NCBI GenBank assembly: GCA_943333505.2
Contig: CALQTN020000001.1
Coordinates: forward strand, 92,673 to 156,672
Origin: Asaia bogorensis
GTDB lineage: Bacteria > Pseudomonadota > Alphaproteobacteria > Acetobacterales > Acetobacteraceae
Direction: 5' to 3'
Length of the DNA stretch: 64,000 bases
Shown here: in pieces, positions 9,600 to 19,033 of the stretch
Numbering within the stretch: position 1 is the first letter of the stretch
Layout of the letters: each line of letters starts with the position of its first letter
Notes under the pieces: generated by a model
The model's database searches: none
Seen by the model: the letters and a program-made list of their open reading frames with translations, nothing else
What the model was told of the DNA's origin: nothing
Made by a program: the position numbers and the translations under genes

Positions 9600-10684
9600 C
9601 GGATTTTCAACGTGGCCAGGCCAAGCAGCGCCAGGATCACCGAGATGATCCAGAACCGGATCACGATGGTGGGCTCGGACCAGCCCTTTTTCTCGAAATG
9701 ATGGTGCAGCGGCGCCATCAGGAACACCCGGCGGCCGGTGCGCTTGTACCAGAACACCTGGATCAGCGACGAGGCGAGTTCGACCACGAACAGCCCGCCA
9801 ACAATGCCAAGCACGATTTCATGCTTGACCGCCACCGCCACCGCCCCCAGCGCGCCGCCCAACGCCAGCGCGCCGGTATCGCCCATGAACACTTTCGCCG
9901 GCGGCGCGTTGAACCACAGGAACCCGAGACCGGCGCCGATCAGCGCCGAGCAGAACACGCACAACTCACCCGCGCCGGCGATGAAATTGAGCTGCAGATA
10001 ATCCGCGAAAACCCGGTTGCCAACCAGATACGCAATCAGCATGAACACCCCCGCGGCGATGATCGTCGGCACGATCGCCAGACCGTCGAGGCCGTCGGTC
10101 AGGTTCACCGCGTTGGAAAACCCCATCATCACAACCATGCCGAAAATTGGAAAGAAAATCCCAAGCGGGATCAGCACTTCCTTGAAAATCGGGATGGTCA
10201 CCCCGGTGCCGAGCGGGGTGGCGGTCAGGCTCGAAATCCACCACGACGCCAGCAGGCCAAGCCCGATCTGCACGATCAATTTGCCGCGCGCCGACAGGCC
10301 CTTGTAGTTGGCCTTGGACAATTTGATGTAGTCATCGACGAAACCCAATACGCCGTAGCCCAGCGTCAGCAGCATCACCGCCCAGACATACTGGTTGCGC
10401 AAATCCGCCCACAGCAAGGTCGAGATGAACAAGGTGGCCAGGATCAGCACGCCCCCCATGGTGGGCGTACCCTGTTTTTCCAGCACATGCCGCTCGGGGC
10501 CGTCGGGGCGGATCGGCTGGCCGGCGCCCTGCACCGATTTCAGCCAGCGGATCAGGCGCGGGCCGAACATCAGCGACAGGATGAGCGCGGTCAGGCACGC
10601 AGCACCTGAGCGGAAGGTAAGATAGCGGAACAAATTGAACAGGATGAACTGGTCCGCGATCGGTCGGGTGAGGAGAAACAGCAT
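9596..10684 (-). CDS. mraY: Phospho-N-acetylmuramoyl-pentapeptide transferase
   Basis: MraY is the integral membrane enzyme that transfers phospho-MurNAc-pentapeptide to undecaprenyl phosphate, giving lipid I. The 362-residue product has about ten membrane segments. It carries the cytoplasmic motifs EKQGTPTMGG, FVDDYIKLSKANYKGLSARGK with the catalytic Asp pair, and NLTDGLDGLA. FMGDTGALALGG contains the metal-binding Asp, and APLHHHFEKKGWSE is the C-terminal HHH loop. The start codon overlaps the murF stop by one base. Confidence 0.98.
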   Translation of the reverse strand: MLFLLTRPIADQFILFNLFRYLTFRSGAACLTALILSLMFGPRLIRWLKSVQGAGQPIRPDGPERHVLEKQGTPTMGGVLILATLFISTLLWADLRNQYVWAVMLLTLGYGVLGFVDDYIKLSKANYKGLSARGKLIVQIGLGLLASWWISSLTATPLGTGVTIPIFKEVLIPLGIFFPIFGMVVMMGFSNAVNLTDGLDGLAIVPTIIAAGVFMLIAYLVGNRVFADYLQLNFIAGAGELCVFCSALIGAGLGFLWFNAPPAKVFMGDTGALALGGALGAVAVAVKHEIVLGIVGGLFVVELASSLIQVFWYKRTGRRVFLMAPLHHHFEKKGWSEPTIVIRFWIISVILALLGLATLKIR

Positions 10685-12054
10685 TAATAAACCTTCACCT
10701 GTTCGATCGCATCGACGATCAACTTCATTTTGCTGCCGAGGCTGCCCTTGACCAGAACCGCGTCGCCGGCGCGCAAGATAGCCGCGACCATCGGCGCAAT
10801 CTCAGCGGAACTGGCGGCATATCCGCCCTGGCTTTCTATCGGGATGGACTGGAAAAGCGGTTGCATCAGCGCACCGCAGGCAAACACGAGATCAGCATTG
10901 CCGAGCACGGCATCACGCAGGCCAAGATGCTCGGCGGGGCCAGCGCCGCCCAGTTCGAGCATATCGCCGAGGACCACCACCCGTCGCTGGGCAGGTTGCA
11001 GGCCCAGCACGGCAAGGGCCGCCCGCATCGACGGGGCGGAAGCGTTGTAGCTTTCATCGAGCAGCATTGCGGCGCCATCCAGCACTGGCCGACGCAGGCC
11101 ACGCCCGGCAACCGGTGCAAAACCGTCGAGACCCGCGACGGCACGCGCCAGATCGGCTCCCAGCGCCAGCACCGCCGCGAGGGTCGCCACCGCATTCATC
11201 GCCATGTGGCGACCAGGGGCGGCGAGGCGCAGTTGGACGGAATGACCCGCGATTGACGCGTTGACCGCGCAGCCCTCGGCGTCGCTGTCGGCGGCCAGCA
11301 GACGGGCGTCGCAATCGGGCATTTCGCCGAACAGCACATGCCGGCGGCTGCCTGCCCTGGCCAACAGGCGCGCCAGCATCGGCGATGCAGCCGGCAACAC
11401 CGCCACGCCATCTACCGGCAACGCCTGCAACAGCGCTGCTTTTTCGTCAGCGATAGCCTCGATGCTGCCGAGATAGCCAATATGGACTTTCTCGACATTG
11501 GTGATCACCGCGACATCGGGCCGGGCAAGATCGGCCAATGGCCGGATTTCACCTTCATGGTTCATGCCGATTTCAACCACGCAATAAGCCGCATCGCGCG
11601 GCAATCGGGCGAGCGTCAGCGGCACGCCCCAATGGTTGTTATGTGACGCCTCCGCCCCCCAGGTCTTGCCGACCGCAGATAGCCCCCGGCGCAGCATGTT
11701 CTTGGTGGTGGTCTTGCCGACGCTACCGGTGACCGCGACCACGCGGCCTTGAAACCGCGCACGGGCAAAGCGCGCCAAAGCGACCAGTCCGGCCATGGTA
11801 TCGGCAACCTGCAACAACGGCGCGTCGTCGGGCACGCCGTCCGGAAGGCGATGCACCATCACCCCGGCGGCACCTTTGGCGAGCGCCACGCCAGCATGGT
11901 CATGGCCATCGCCGTTGTCGCCGACCAGCGCCACGAACAGATCGCCCGGCTTGAGGGTGCGGGTATCGATCGAAATTCCACTGACGTGGAACGGTCGCCG
12001 CAGCAGGCCGCCGGTCGCCAAAGTCAGTTCGGCGGGGGCATAGAGCTTGCTCAT
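10684..12054 (-). CDS. murF: UDP-N-acetylmuramoyl-tripeptide--D-alanyl-D-alanine ligase
   Basis: MurF adds the D-Ala-D-Ala dipeptide made by Ddl to the UDP-MurNAc-tripeptide. The 456-residue product has the N-terminal motif GISIDTRTLKPGDLFVAL, the P-loop VAVTGSVGKTTTKNML, the TWGAEASHNNHWGVPLTL segment and YCVVEIGMNHEGEI, all typical of MurF. The C-terminal domain contains LLDESYNASAPSMRAAL, the signature that separates MurF from MurE. It overlaps murE by 4 bp. Confidence 0.97.
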   Translation of the reverse strand: MSKLYAPAELTLATGGLLRRPFHVSGISIDTRTLKPGDLFVALVGDNGDGHDHAGVALAKGAAGVMVHRLPDGVPDDAPLLQVADTMAGLVALARFARARFQGRVVAVTGSVGKTTTKNMLRRGLSAVGKTWGAEASHNNHWGVPLTLARLPRDAAYCVVEIGMNHEGEIRPLADLARPDVAVITNVEKVHIGYLGSIEAIADEKAALLQALPVDGVAVLPAASPMLARLLARAGSRRHVLFGEMPDCDARLLAADSDAEGCAVNASIAGHSVQLRLAAPGRHMAMNAVATLAAVLALGADLARAVAGLDGFAPVAGRGLRRPVLDGAAMLLDESYNASAPSMRAALAVLGLQPAQRRVVVLGDMLELGGAGPAEHLGLRDAVLGNADLVFACGALMQPLFQSIPIESQGGYAASSAEIAPMVAAILRAGDAVLVKGSLGSKMKLIVDAIEQVKVY

Positions 12055-13490
12055 CCTGCGCCGACCAGGCGCCGCACGGTGGCGACATCATCGAATGGCA
12101 GGATGTCGGATCCGATCGCCTGGCCTTGTTCGTGCCCCTTGCCTGCCACAACCAGCACATCGCCGGGGCCAAGATTGCCGAGACCCGCCGCAATCGCTGC
12201 CCCGCGGTCGCCAATATCGCGCGCATCGGGCGCGCCGGCACCCACCGCGGCACGAATGGCAGAAGCGGCTTCGCTGCGGGGATTGTCGTCGGTAATGATT
12301 GCCCAATCGGCACCAGCCGCCGCCGCTGCGCCCATCAAAGGGCGCTTGCCCGGATCGCGGTCACCACCGGCGCCGAACACCACGCCGAGCGCCCCGCCCG
12401 TGTGCGGGCGGAGCGCTGCAAACAGGCGCTGCAAGGCGTCCGGCGTGTGGGCGAAATCGACATAAACCACGGCGCCGTTGGCAAGGGTCGCGGCATGCTC
12501 AAGCCGACCACGCACACCGGCAAGGCGCGCGAGCAAACCCACCGCCTCGGCAACCCCGGTTGCCATGGCAAGGCCCGCCGCCAACACCGCGTTATCGGCC
12601 TGGAAGCGACCAACCAGCGGCAACACCACATCGAGCGGCCGACCATTGACCCGCATTTCCAGCAACTGGCCGTCCGGGCGCGGGATCGCCCGCACCAAAG
12701 CAAGATCGTCGTTCGGGCCGCCGACTTTGCTGAGCAGCAGGCCGCGGTGTCGGGCGATGTCCTGCAGCGCCACCAGGGTTTCGAGGTCCAACGTCGCGCT
12801 GGCCAACACCGGCGTGCCGGGGTCGATCAGCGTATCGAACAGGCGCAGCTTGGCGCGACGGTAATCGGCTAGGGTGCCGTGGTAATCAAGGTGATCGCGG
12901 GTCAGGTTGGTAAACGCGGCAGCAGTGAAATGCAGCCCGTCGAGGCGGAACTGGTCGAGGCCGTGCGATGAAGCTTCGAGCGCCACATTGGTCACCCCAT
13001 CGCACGCCAAGGCCGCCATGGTGGTGGCGAGGGTCACCGGATCGGGGGTGGTGAGGCCGGAGCCCCCGTCATGCCCGGGTGCGATGACGCCGAGCGTGCC
13101 GAGGCTGGCGGCGCGGCGGCCGGCATGCTGCCAAAGCTGGCGGGTAAACTCGGCGGTACTGGTCTTGCCGTTGGTGCCAGTGATCGCCACGATGGTTTCG
13201 GGCAGTTTGCCAGCGAGGCTGGCGGCGATCCGGGCAAGTGCGCGGCGCGGTTCGGGATCGATCAGCAGCGGACGCGGTGGCACACCATCGGGCCAGATCG
13301 TGCCGGGGGCCGCGAGCACGGCCGCCGCACCTTTGCTGACAGCGTCGGCAATGAAGCGTCGTCCGTCGACATGCACGCCCGCGACGGCCACGAACAACAT
13401 GCCCGGTGTCACCAGACGGCTGTCGGCGGTCACACCCGTGTAGTCACCAGCGCGCGTGGCCAGATTTTCAGGGCCGCACAAGATTGTCAC
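12051..13490 (-). CDS. murE: UDP-MurNAc-L-Ala-D-Glu--meso-diaminopimelate ligase
   Basis: MurE adds the third stem-peptide residue. The 479-residue product has the motif VTADSRLVTPGMLFVAVAG, the P-loop VAITGTNGKTSTAEF, FTNLTRDHLDYHGTLADYRRAK, and GAGGDRDPGKRPLM. The ITDDNPRSE segment contains the DNPR motif that selects meso-diaminopimelate, so the peptidoglycan is predicted to be the standard Gram-negative mDAP type. The start codon is GTG at 13490 and lies inside the 3' end of ftsI (23 bp overlap, the longest in the cluster). Confidence 0.96.
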   Translation of the reverse strand: MTILCGPENLATRAGDYTGVTADSRLVTPGMLFVAVAGVHVDGRRFIADAVSKGAAAVLAAPGTIWPDGVPPRPLLIDPEPRRALARIAASLAGKLPETIVAITGTNGKTSTAEFTRQLWQHAGRRAASLGTLGVIAPGHDGGSGLTTPDPVTLATTMAALACDGVTNVALEASSHGLDQFRLDGLHFTAAAFTNLTRDHLDYHGTLADYRRAKLRLFDTLIDPGTPVLASATLDLETLVALQDIARHRGLLLSKVGGPNDDLALVRAIPRPDGQLLEMRVNGRPLDVVLPLVGRFQADNAVLAAGLAMATGVAEAVGLLARLAGVRGRLEHAATLANGAVVYVDFAHTPDALQRLFAALRPHTGGALGVVFGAGGDRDPGKRPLMGAAAAAGADWAIITDDNPRSEAASAIRAAVGAGAPDARDIGDRGAAIAAGLGNLGPGDVLVVAGKGHEQGQAIGSDILPFDDVATVRRLVGAG

Positions 13491-15459
13491 CCGGGGCCGA
13501 CATCACTGCCTTCACCTCCCGCCGCAGCGGTGGCGCGGTCAAACGCGGACCAGGTTTGACGGGCGGTTGCACCGTCGGCTTAGGCGCACTCGCTGCGACA
13601 GCGGCCGCATAGCCATGGGTTGGCTGCAACGGGATCGCGAGTGCCGCCTTGATGGCGGCTTCGTTCTCGAGATCGGGCAGCATCCCCAACATCGGCGCCA
13701 CCCGGGAGATCACCCGCCCGACAGCCGGCGCGATCACCCAGCCGGCCGTGGCGTAGCCGAAGGTTTTGGCATTGGCATGCGCCTCATCCAGCATCATGTA
13801 GACCGCATAGCGTGGGGCATTCATCGGGAAGACCGAGGTAAATGCCTGGATATTGACATGCTTCTTGTAGCCGCCCGGTCCGGCCTTTTCCGCCGTCCCG
13901 GTCTTGCCGCCGACGTAATAGCCGGGCACCTCGGCGGGTTTGCCGAACCCGTCGCTCACCACCAGGCGCATCAGCTTGCGCATGATGTCGGACACTTCCG
14001 GCCGCATCACCTGTTCGCCAGGCGGGATCGGCGCGTCCGGGCTGAGGGCGAGCAAGGTTGGCCTGACCAGCACCCCGTGATTGGCGATCGCGGAGGTGCC
14101 GCGAACCACATGCAAGGGGGTGACCGAAATACCGTGACCGAAGGCGATCGTGAGGGTCGAAATCTCCTTCCAGTTCGCCGCCGGCGGCGCCATCGGGCGG
14201 CGCACTTCGGGGAGTTCGAGCGGAATGCGGCTCAGCATACCGAGCTTCATGTGCCAGGCGCGCTGGCGCTCGGCGCCGACGGTCTGGGCGATCTTGGCCG
14301 CACCAATATTCGACGAATAGGCGATGACCTCGGGGAAATACAGCGGGCGGCGCTTGCCCTCGAAATCATTGATGGTGAAGCGGCCGATATGGATCGGGCC
14401 GGAGGCATCGAACACGTTCCAGAGATGGGCAGAGCCGGCATCGAGCGCCATGGCGGCGGTTTGCAGCTTGAAGGTGCTGCCCGGCTCGTACAGCCCGAAG
14501 CTTGCGCGATTAAAACGCTGCTCAGACGTCGCCCGGCCAAAGTCGTTGTTGTTGAAATCGGGCAGGTTCACCATGGCGAGGATTTCGCCGGTGCGCACAT
14601 CCATCATGATGCCGCAACCGCCCAGCGCTGTGAAATCGGTGACCGCCTTCAGCAATTCGTCGCGCATCACCGCCTGGACGCGGACATCGATCGACAGCTT
14701 TAACGGTTCCGCGCTGGCGAGCAGCTGGTCGTTGAAATACTTCTCGATCCCGGCGACGCCCTTGCCATCGATATCGACACCGCCGAGCACCTGCGCGGCG
14801 ACCGTGCCGAGCGGATAGCGACGCTGTTCGGTGCGCTGGAAGTCAACGCCCGGAATGCCCAGCGTGTTGATCGCCAGCATGTCGCGCGGGGTGATGCGGC
14901 GGGCAAGATAGACGAAGCGTTTGTCGGTCTTGGTCAGCTGCCGTTTGGTTTCAGCGGCATCGAGGCGCGGCAACACGGTGCGCAGCTTCGCCACCACCTG
15001 GTCGATGTCGTAGACAACCTTGGGGTCGGCAATCAGATCGGCCAGCGGCAGCGAAATCGCCAGTGGCTCGCCCCGTCGGTCGGTGATGGTGGCGCGCTGC
15101 GCCTTCATACCGAAATCCTGCGGACTGATCGGCGGCGCGGCGTTGATAGTCCCACCGATCAGGGTTGGCGGCAGCGGTTCGGGGTGGCGGATGGTCGCCA
15201 CCGGCTTGGGCATAACCGGCATGACGATCGTGGCAAGGGCGAGTTTGACCACAAGCGCCACGAAGAACACCGTGAAGCCGCCAGCGAGCAGGACAATCCG
15301 GCCGCGCGAGGTTTCCAGCCCCTCGGCGCCACGCCGGCCAGGCGCGGTGGCGCGGGTGTTTTCCCGCCGGAAGACGCCGGCGCCCGCAGGGGCACCAAAG
15401 CGATGGGCAATACTGGACGGCTTTGGCGCTTCCGCCTTGCCGCGATCAGGCTCGCTCAT
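13468..15459 (-). CDS. ftsI: Septal transpeptidase FtsI (PBP3)
   Basis: FtsI is the class B penicillin-binding protein that crosslinks septal peptidoglycan. The 663-residue product has a basic cytoplasmic N-terminus, one membrane anchor (about residues 52-75), a pedestal domain and the transpeptidase domain. Active-site motifs are visible: GSTFK with the nucleophile serine, SSN in VIAYSSNIGAAK, and KTGTAEKAG. The C-terminus continues about 70 residues beyond the catalytic domain as a proline/alanine-rich tail. It overlaps ftsL by 4 bp upstream. Confidence 0.96.
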   Translation of the reverse strand: MSEPDRGKAEAPKPSSIAHRFGAPAGAGVFRRENTRATAPGRRGAEGLETSRGRIVLLAGGFTVFFVALVVKLALATIVMPVMPKPVATIRHPEPLPPTLIGGTINAAPPISPQDFGMKAQRATITDRRGEPLAISLPLADLIADPKVVYDIDQVVAKLRTVLPRLDAAETKRQLTKTDKRFVYLARRITPRDMLAINTLGIPGVDFQRTEQRRYPLGTVAAQVLGGVDIDGKGVAGIEKYFNDQLLASAEPLKLSIDVRVQAVMRDELLKAVTDFTALGGCGIMMDVRTGEILAMVNLPDFNNNDFGRATSEQRFNRASFGLYEPGSTFKLQTAAMALDAGSAHLWNVFDASGPIHIGRFTINDFEGKRRPLYFPEVIAYSSNIGAAKIAQTVGAERQRAWHMKLGMLSRIPLELPEVRRPMAPPAANWKEISTLTIAFGHGISVTPLHVVRGTSAIANHGVLVRPTLLALSPDAPIPPGEQVMRPEVSDIMRKLMRLVVSDGFGKPAEVPGYYVGGKTGTAEKAGPGGYKKHVNIQAFTSVFPMNAPRYAVYMMLDEAHANAKTFGYATAGWVIAPAVGRVISRVAPMLGMLPDLENEAAIKAALAIPLQPTHGYAAAVAASAPKPTVQPPVKPGPRLTAPPLRREVKAVMSAPGDNLVRP

Positions 15460-16211
15460 CGACCACTCCCGCCATCATTGGGAAAACTCGGCGCCGGGGT
15501 TGTCGGCATTGGATTGCTGGTACGCGCCATACCAAGAGCGGAGGTGAAGGCGGGTGCAGCCCGCGCATCGGGAACCGGCCGGATAGAACTGGCTTGGTGG
15601 ATGGCAGACTGGTTTTGTGACGGCTGGGGTACCGCGGGCGCCACAGATTGCGGCGTGGACGGCCGGCGTGGTGGCGTGGGCTGCGGGACCAGCGCGGTCG
15701 TCTGGATCGCGGGCTCAGGGGTCGGCTTGATAGGCTTGGGCACGGAGATCGGGAGCGGTGTTGCCAGGACCTGGGCAGGTTGTGGGGTCAGCGGTGCGGC
15801 GGCCGGTGTCCGTACAGGAGGCACCGCCGCCAGTTTTGGCGCGGTCGGGGCCGGTTCCACCTGGGTTACGAACAGCCCGACATCGGGCTCGGCGATCGGC
15901 TCGGGCACCGGATGCGGGGCGAGGTCAACCGGCGGTAAACGCCGTGCAAGTTCGGCCATGGTGCTGAACTGGGTGGGCGCAATCGGCCGCAGGGTCAGGT
16001 GCTGATCGGCGAGGCCTTGCAAACGGGTCGGGTCATTGAGCAGCTGATAATCGGCGCGCAGCATCCCGATGCGCGTCCTGGTATCGTCGGTGGCACGAAC
16101 GATGGTGGCGATCTTGCGATCCAGCAACTGCGATTCGTGCTTGGACTGATACAAATAAAGTCCCGACACCATCGCAAGCACTGCGCAAATCAAGGTGAAT
16201 GGGCGGATCAT
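15456..16211 (-). CDS. ftsL: FtsL-type divisome protein with proline-rich tail
   Basis: FtsL is a small bitopic protein that forms a coiled coil with FtsB and activates FtsWI. Residues 1-92 look like FtsL: a short N-terminus, one membrane segment ([20 protein letters not shown]), then a heptad-like region ending [20 protein letters not shown]. Residues 93-251 are a low-complexity Pro/Ala/Thr tail predicted to lie in the periplasm, so the protein is over twice the usual FtsL length of about 100-120. The position between rsmH and ftsI and the 4-bp overlaps on both sides support the assignment. The tail's function is unknown. Confidence 0.85.
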   Translation of the reverse strand: MIRPFTLICAVLAMVSGLYLYQSKHESQLLDRKIATIVRATDDTRTRIGMLRADYQLLNDPTRLQGLADQHLTLRPIAPTQFSTMAELARRLPPVDLAPHPVPEPIAEPDVGLFVTQVEPAPTAPKLAAVPPVRTPAAAPLTPQPAQVLATPLPISVPKPIKPTPEPAIQTTALVPQPTPPRRPSTPQSVAPAVPQPSQNQSAIHQASSIRPVPDARAAPAFTSALGMARTSNPMPTTPAPSFPNDGGSGR

Positions 16212-17170
16212 GACACGTTACCTGCAGCAGGGTCGGACGAAACGCATTCGAGCGCGCGCATCCGGGCACTGCGGGCGCGTGGATTGGCGCTGCATTCATC
16301 ATCGCTGGGGCGAACGGCGCGCGCGGTGACGACCTTGAACCGGCTTGGGGCGGCGGCGACCATGCTGCGCGGATCGTGGCGTGATGGCGACGGGCGGCGA
16401 CCACCCTGCTCGGTCATGAAATTCTTGATGAGCCGGTCTTCGAGGCTGTGGAACGAGACGACAACCAGGCGCCCACCGGGGGCCAGAAGGGTCGTCGCCT
16501 GATCCAGTGCCGCGCTGATTTCGCCCAACTCGTCATTCACCCGAATGCGCAGCGCCTGGAAGCTGCGGGTCGCGGGATGATGCCCGTTACGATCGGGGGG
16601 CAGCACCGAGCGGATGATCTCGGCGAGGCGCCCCGTCGTCAGGATCGGCGCCTGGGCACGGGCAGTGACGACGGCGCGGGCAATCCGGCGCGACGCCCGT
16701 TCCTCACCCAGCGTGTAAAGCGTGTCGGCGAGTTCGGCTTCGTCGAGGCCGTTGACCAGATCGGCCGCCGTTGGGCCGGTATGGTCCATCCGCATGTCGA
16801 GCGGGCCATCATGGCGGAAGGAAAACCCGCGCGCGGCCTGATCGATCTGGAACGACGACACCCCGAGATCGAGCACGATGCCGTCAAGCTGGCCTACCCC
16901 ATGGCGTTCCAGCAACCCGACCATATCGCCGAAGCGACCATGGATCAGGTGCAGCCTGCCGGGGAATTCCGCCGCGAGCGCAGCACCACGGGTAATTGCA
17001 TCGGGATCGCGGTCGATCGCCCACAGGCTGCATGCCACGCGCCCGAGAATGCCGCGCGCATAGCCGCCACCGCCAAAAGTGCCGTCAAGATAAACACCAC
17101 CTTCACGCAGGGCGAGGGCCTCCAGAATTTCGGCAAGCAGGACTGGGATATGACCTTGGGCGCTGCTCAT
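16208..17170 (-). CDS. rsmH: 16S rRNA (cytosine1402-N4)-methyltransferase RsmH
   Basis: RsmH (MraW) methylates N4 of C1402 in the 16S rRNA P-site using SAM. The 320-residue product starts [18 protein letters not shown]. It has the SAM-binding [13 protein letters not shown] and [26 protein letters not shown], and the C-terminal motif [20 protein letters not shown]. The frame is open upstream to 17272 inside mraZ. I chose the ATG at 17170 because it gives the ATGA overlap with mraZ and matches the family's N-terminus. Confidence 0.97.
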   Translation of the reverse strand: MSSAQGHIPVLLAEILEALALREGGVYLDGTFGGGGYARGILGRVACSLWAIDRDPDAITRGAALAAEFPGRLHLIHGRFGDMVGLLERHGVGQLDGIVLDLGVSSFQIDQAARGFSFRHDGPLDMRMDHTGPTAADLVNGLDEAELADTLYTLGEERASRRIARAVVTARAQAPILTTGRLAEIIRSVLPPDRNGHHPATRSFQALRIRVNDELGEISAALDQATTLLAPGGRLVVVSFHSLEDRLIKNFMTEQGGRRPSPSRHDPRSMVAAAPSRFKVVTARAVRPSDDECSANPRARSARMRALECVSSDPAAGNVS

Positions 17171-17649
17171 GCGCCGTGCCAATGCGGATTGCGCAGCTTG
17201 CGGCTGGTTGCCATTTCGGCCGCCCGGGCCCGGGCGAGCGCGAGTTTTTCGGCGGCGCCAGTTGTTGACCAAATCTCGAAATGATCACCCGAACTCAGGA
17301 ATGTAACCGAGGTTTCCTTTTCCAGCCCGGCGAAAACGGCCAGCTTGAACGGAAGCACTATGCGACCTTCGCCATCAATATCGGCCCGCATCGCATCCGA
17401 GCTCATCAACTGGCGGATCGCGTCCGCGTCCTCCTTCATCTGGTAGAGTGAAGTTTCCTCGCGCACGTATTGGGCGAAGGCATCGGGCGACCAGCATTCG
17501 ATGCAGCGCGCGGAATGCGACGGATAGAGCACGACCGACAAGGTTTCCCCCGTCGCGGCCTCACGCAGCGCAGTGCGGTAGGCAGCCGGGACCGCGACAC
17601 GGCTCTTAGTGTCCTTTCGTCCCTCGAAGCTGCCAAAAAACTCGCCCAT
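17167..17649 (-). CDS. mraZ: Transcriptional regulator MraZ
   Basis: MraZ is the first dcw gene and encodes an AbrB-like repressor that, in other bacteria, binds repeats upstream of its own operon. The 160-residue protein has the two SpoVT/AbrB-type repeats: [22 protein letters not shown] at the N-terminus and [21 protein letters not shown] in the middle. The start ATG lies about 30 bp downstream of a plausible promoter. As first gene of an overlapping operon it probably sets expression of the whole cluster. Confidence 0.95.
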   Translation of the reverse strand: MGEFFGSFEGRKDTKSRVAVPAAYRTALREAATGETLSVVLYPSHSARCIECWSPDAFAQYVREETSLYQMKEDADAIRQLMSSDAMRADIDGEGRIVLPFKLAVFAGLEKETSVTFLSSGDHFEIWSTTGAAEKLALARARAAEMATSRKLRNPHWHGA

Positions 17650-17679
17650 AGCCGTACGCTACGCCTCCACCGACGGGCG

Positions 17680-17707
17680 AATTTAGCGTATTTTCCGGGG
17701 GAGTCCA
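17680..17707 (-). promoter_or_regulatory. Candidate mraZ/dcw promoter
   Basis: On the minus strand, TGGACT (17702-17707) and TAAATT (17680-17685) are separated by 16 bp and lie just upstream of the mraZ ATG. They resemble sigma-70 -35 and -10 boxes. Just upstream, GTGGGG and GTGGCG occur 21 bp apart. MraZ operators in other species are TGGGN repeats at about 10-bp spacing, so these could be operator half-sites. The evidence is sequence resemblance only. Confidence 0.4.
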
Positions 17708-17843
17708 TGGGAATTTGCCCCACTTTGCCGTTATTTCCCGCCACCGAAGGACACGGTGCTCCAACTCCTGGGGAAAGCCAAGCGGAGTCAGCCGCTTAGC
17801 CCGGGAGGGGACTAGCGGGCTTATCCAAAAAAAATTAACGAAT

Positions 17844-18246
17844 TGCCAGACGGCCTGTAAGCCGGGTTCTGTCCGCTCTTGCTTACGCAAAAACGAGACG
17901 ACCATTCCTCTGCGACGCGCATCACTGCGCGCCTGACGCGACCAACCCGGGTGACGGAGCGGAAACGCCCCTGCGTCAACGCGTTAGCGCCTCGCCGGCC
18001 ACCCCTATTCGGTCTTGCTCCCGGTGGGGTTTACCCTGCCGCCCCTGTTGCCAGGGGCGCGGTGCGCTCTTACCGCACCGTTTCACCCTTGCCTGCGGGG
18101 CCTAAACCACGCCGGCGGTTTATTTTCTGTGGCACTTTCCCTGAGGTCACCCTCGCCGGCCGTTAGCCGGCACCGTATTCCCGTGGAGCCCGGACTTTCC
18201 TCCAGCGGAGTTGCCCCCGCCAGCGGTCGTCCGGCCGTCTGGCTCG
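17844..18246 (-). ncRNA. rnpB: RNase P RNA component
   Basis: This is the catalytic RNA of RNase P, which matures tRNA 5' ends. On the minus strand the 5' domain contains GGAGGAAAGTCCGGGCTCCA and the 3' end contains AGAACCCGGCTTACAGGCC, two universal bacterial type A signatures. The outer helix P1 is visible as CCAGACGGCC (18233-18242) pairing with GGCCGTCTGG (17846-17855), which sets both ends. The region also has AGGGTGAAACGGTGCGGTAAGAG-type and ACAGAAA motifs. The length of about 400 nt is normal. A run of eight T follows the 3' end at about 17826-17834, but I see no separate terminator hairpin. Confidence 0.96.
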
Positions 18247-18298
18247 CAGTGCATGCGCCCGGGCGGGTAGCCCGTCAACCTGTGCCGCGCCCACCCCG

Positions 18299-19033
18299 TC
18301 AACCGGCACCGCACAGCCTGGCGACCGCGACCAGTCGCGCGATGGTGCCGGAATCGGCTTGCCCGTTCACGGTTTCCGGCCGCCAATGGCGCTGAAAGGC
18401 GCGTAAAACCTGGGACAGCGCCGGATCGAGCGCACCTTCCGGGGCGATCCGATATCCGATCACCGCGAGGGTGGCCCGCACATCGCGCACCACGCGGGCA
18501 TCGCGCACGATGCCGGTAATGCCAAGATCGGGGGTTCCCTCCGGCCACAGGCCAACCCCCGCCTCGGCGAGGCCGCGCCAATCGAATTTCTCACCCGGAT
18601 CGTCCTTGCGATCGGGCGAAATATCGCTATGGCCAACAATATCGCGCGCCGCGATCGTATGGCGCGACAGGATATCGAGGCAGAGATCGCATACCACCGC
18701 CATTTGCAGGACCGGGAAATTCGGGTAGCCATGCGAATGGCCGGGATTGGCGATTTCAATGCCGATCGAGCGATCATTGAGGTGGGTGTGGCCGCGCCAG
18801 AACGATGGTCCGGCGTGCCAGGCGCGGCGGATTTCCGGCACCAGACGCCAGACTACCCCATCCAGATCGACCATATAGTGGCTCGACACCTTGGCTGCAG
18901 GGTCCCGCAGCCGGGTGAGCGCATCGGCGGCACTGGTCATACCGGTATAGTGGATTACCAGCGTGTCGATCGGGGTACCGTCCGGACGCGCATCGTGATT
19001 GGGGCTTGCCGCGTCCCGCAAGTCGAAGTTCAC
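18299..19033 (-). CDS. N-acetylmuramoyl-L-alanine amidase (AmpD/AmiD-like)
   Basis: This is a zinc amidase that cleaves between MurNAc and L-Ala in muropeptides. The 244-residue protein has an Amidase_2 domain: TLVIHYTGM with a zinc His, SSHYMVDLDGVVWRLV, AWHAGPSFWRG, NDRSIGIEIAN, and GHSDISPDRKDDPGEKFDW with the second zinc His and catalytic residues. Residues about 170-240 resemble a peptidoglycan-binding domain 1 (LDPALSQVLRAFQRHWRPE). I see no clear signal peptide, so it may act in cytoplasmic muropeptide recycling. It overlaps the J-domain gene upstream by 4 bp. Confidence 0.9.
   Translation of the reverse strand: MNFDLRDAASPNHDARPDGTPIDTLVIHYTGMTSAADALTRLRDPAAKVSSHYMVDLDGVVWRLVPEIRRAWHAGPSFWRGHTHLNDRSIGIEIANPGHSHGYPNFPVLQMAVVCDLCLDILSRHTIAARDIVGHSDISPDRKDDPGEKFDWRGLAEAGVGLWPEGTPDLGITGIVRDARVVRDVRATLAVIGYRIAPEGALDPALSQVLRAFQRHWRPETVNGQADSGTIARLVAVARLCGAG

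Noticed and set aside
17826..17834. T8 run after rnpB as an intrinsic terminator
   Set aside because: No stable hairpin directly precedes it apart from rnpB's own P1 helix, so I note it without calling a separate terminator.
18015..18395. Open frames inside the rnpB region
   Set aside because: The stretch folds as RNase P RNA with both ends and universal motifs; the frames show no protein similarity.
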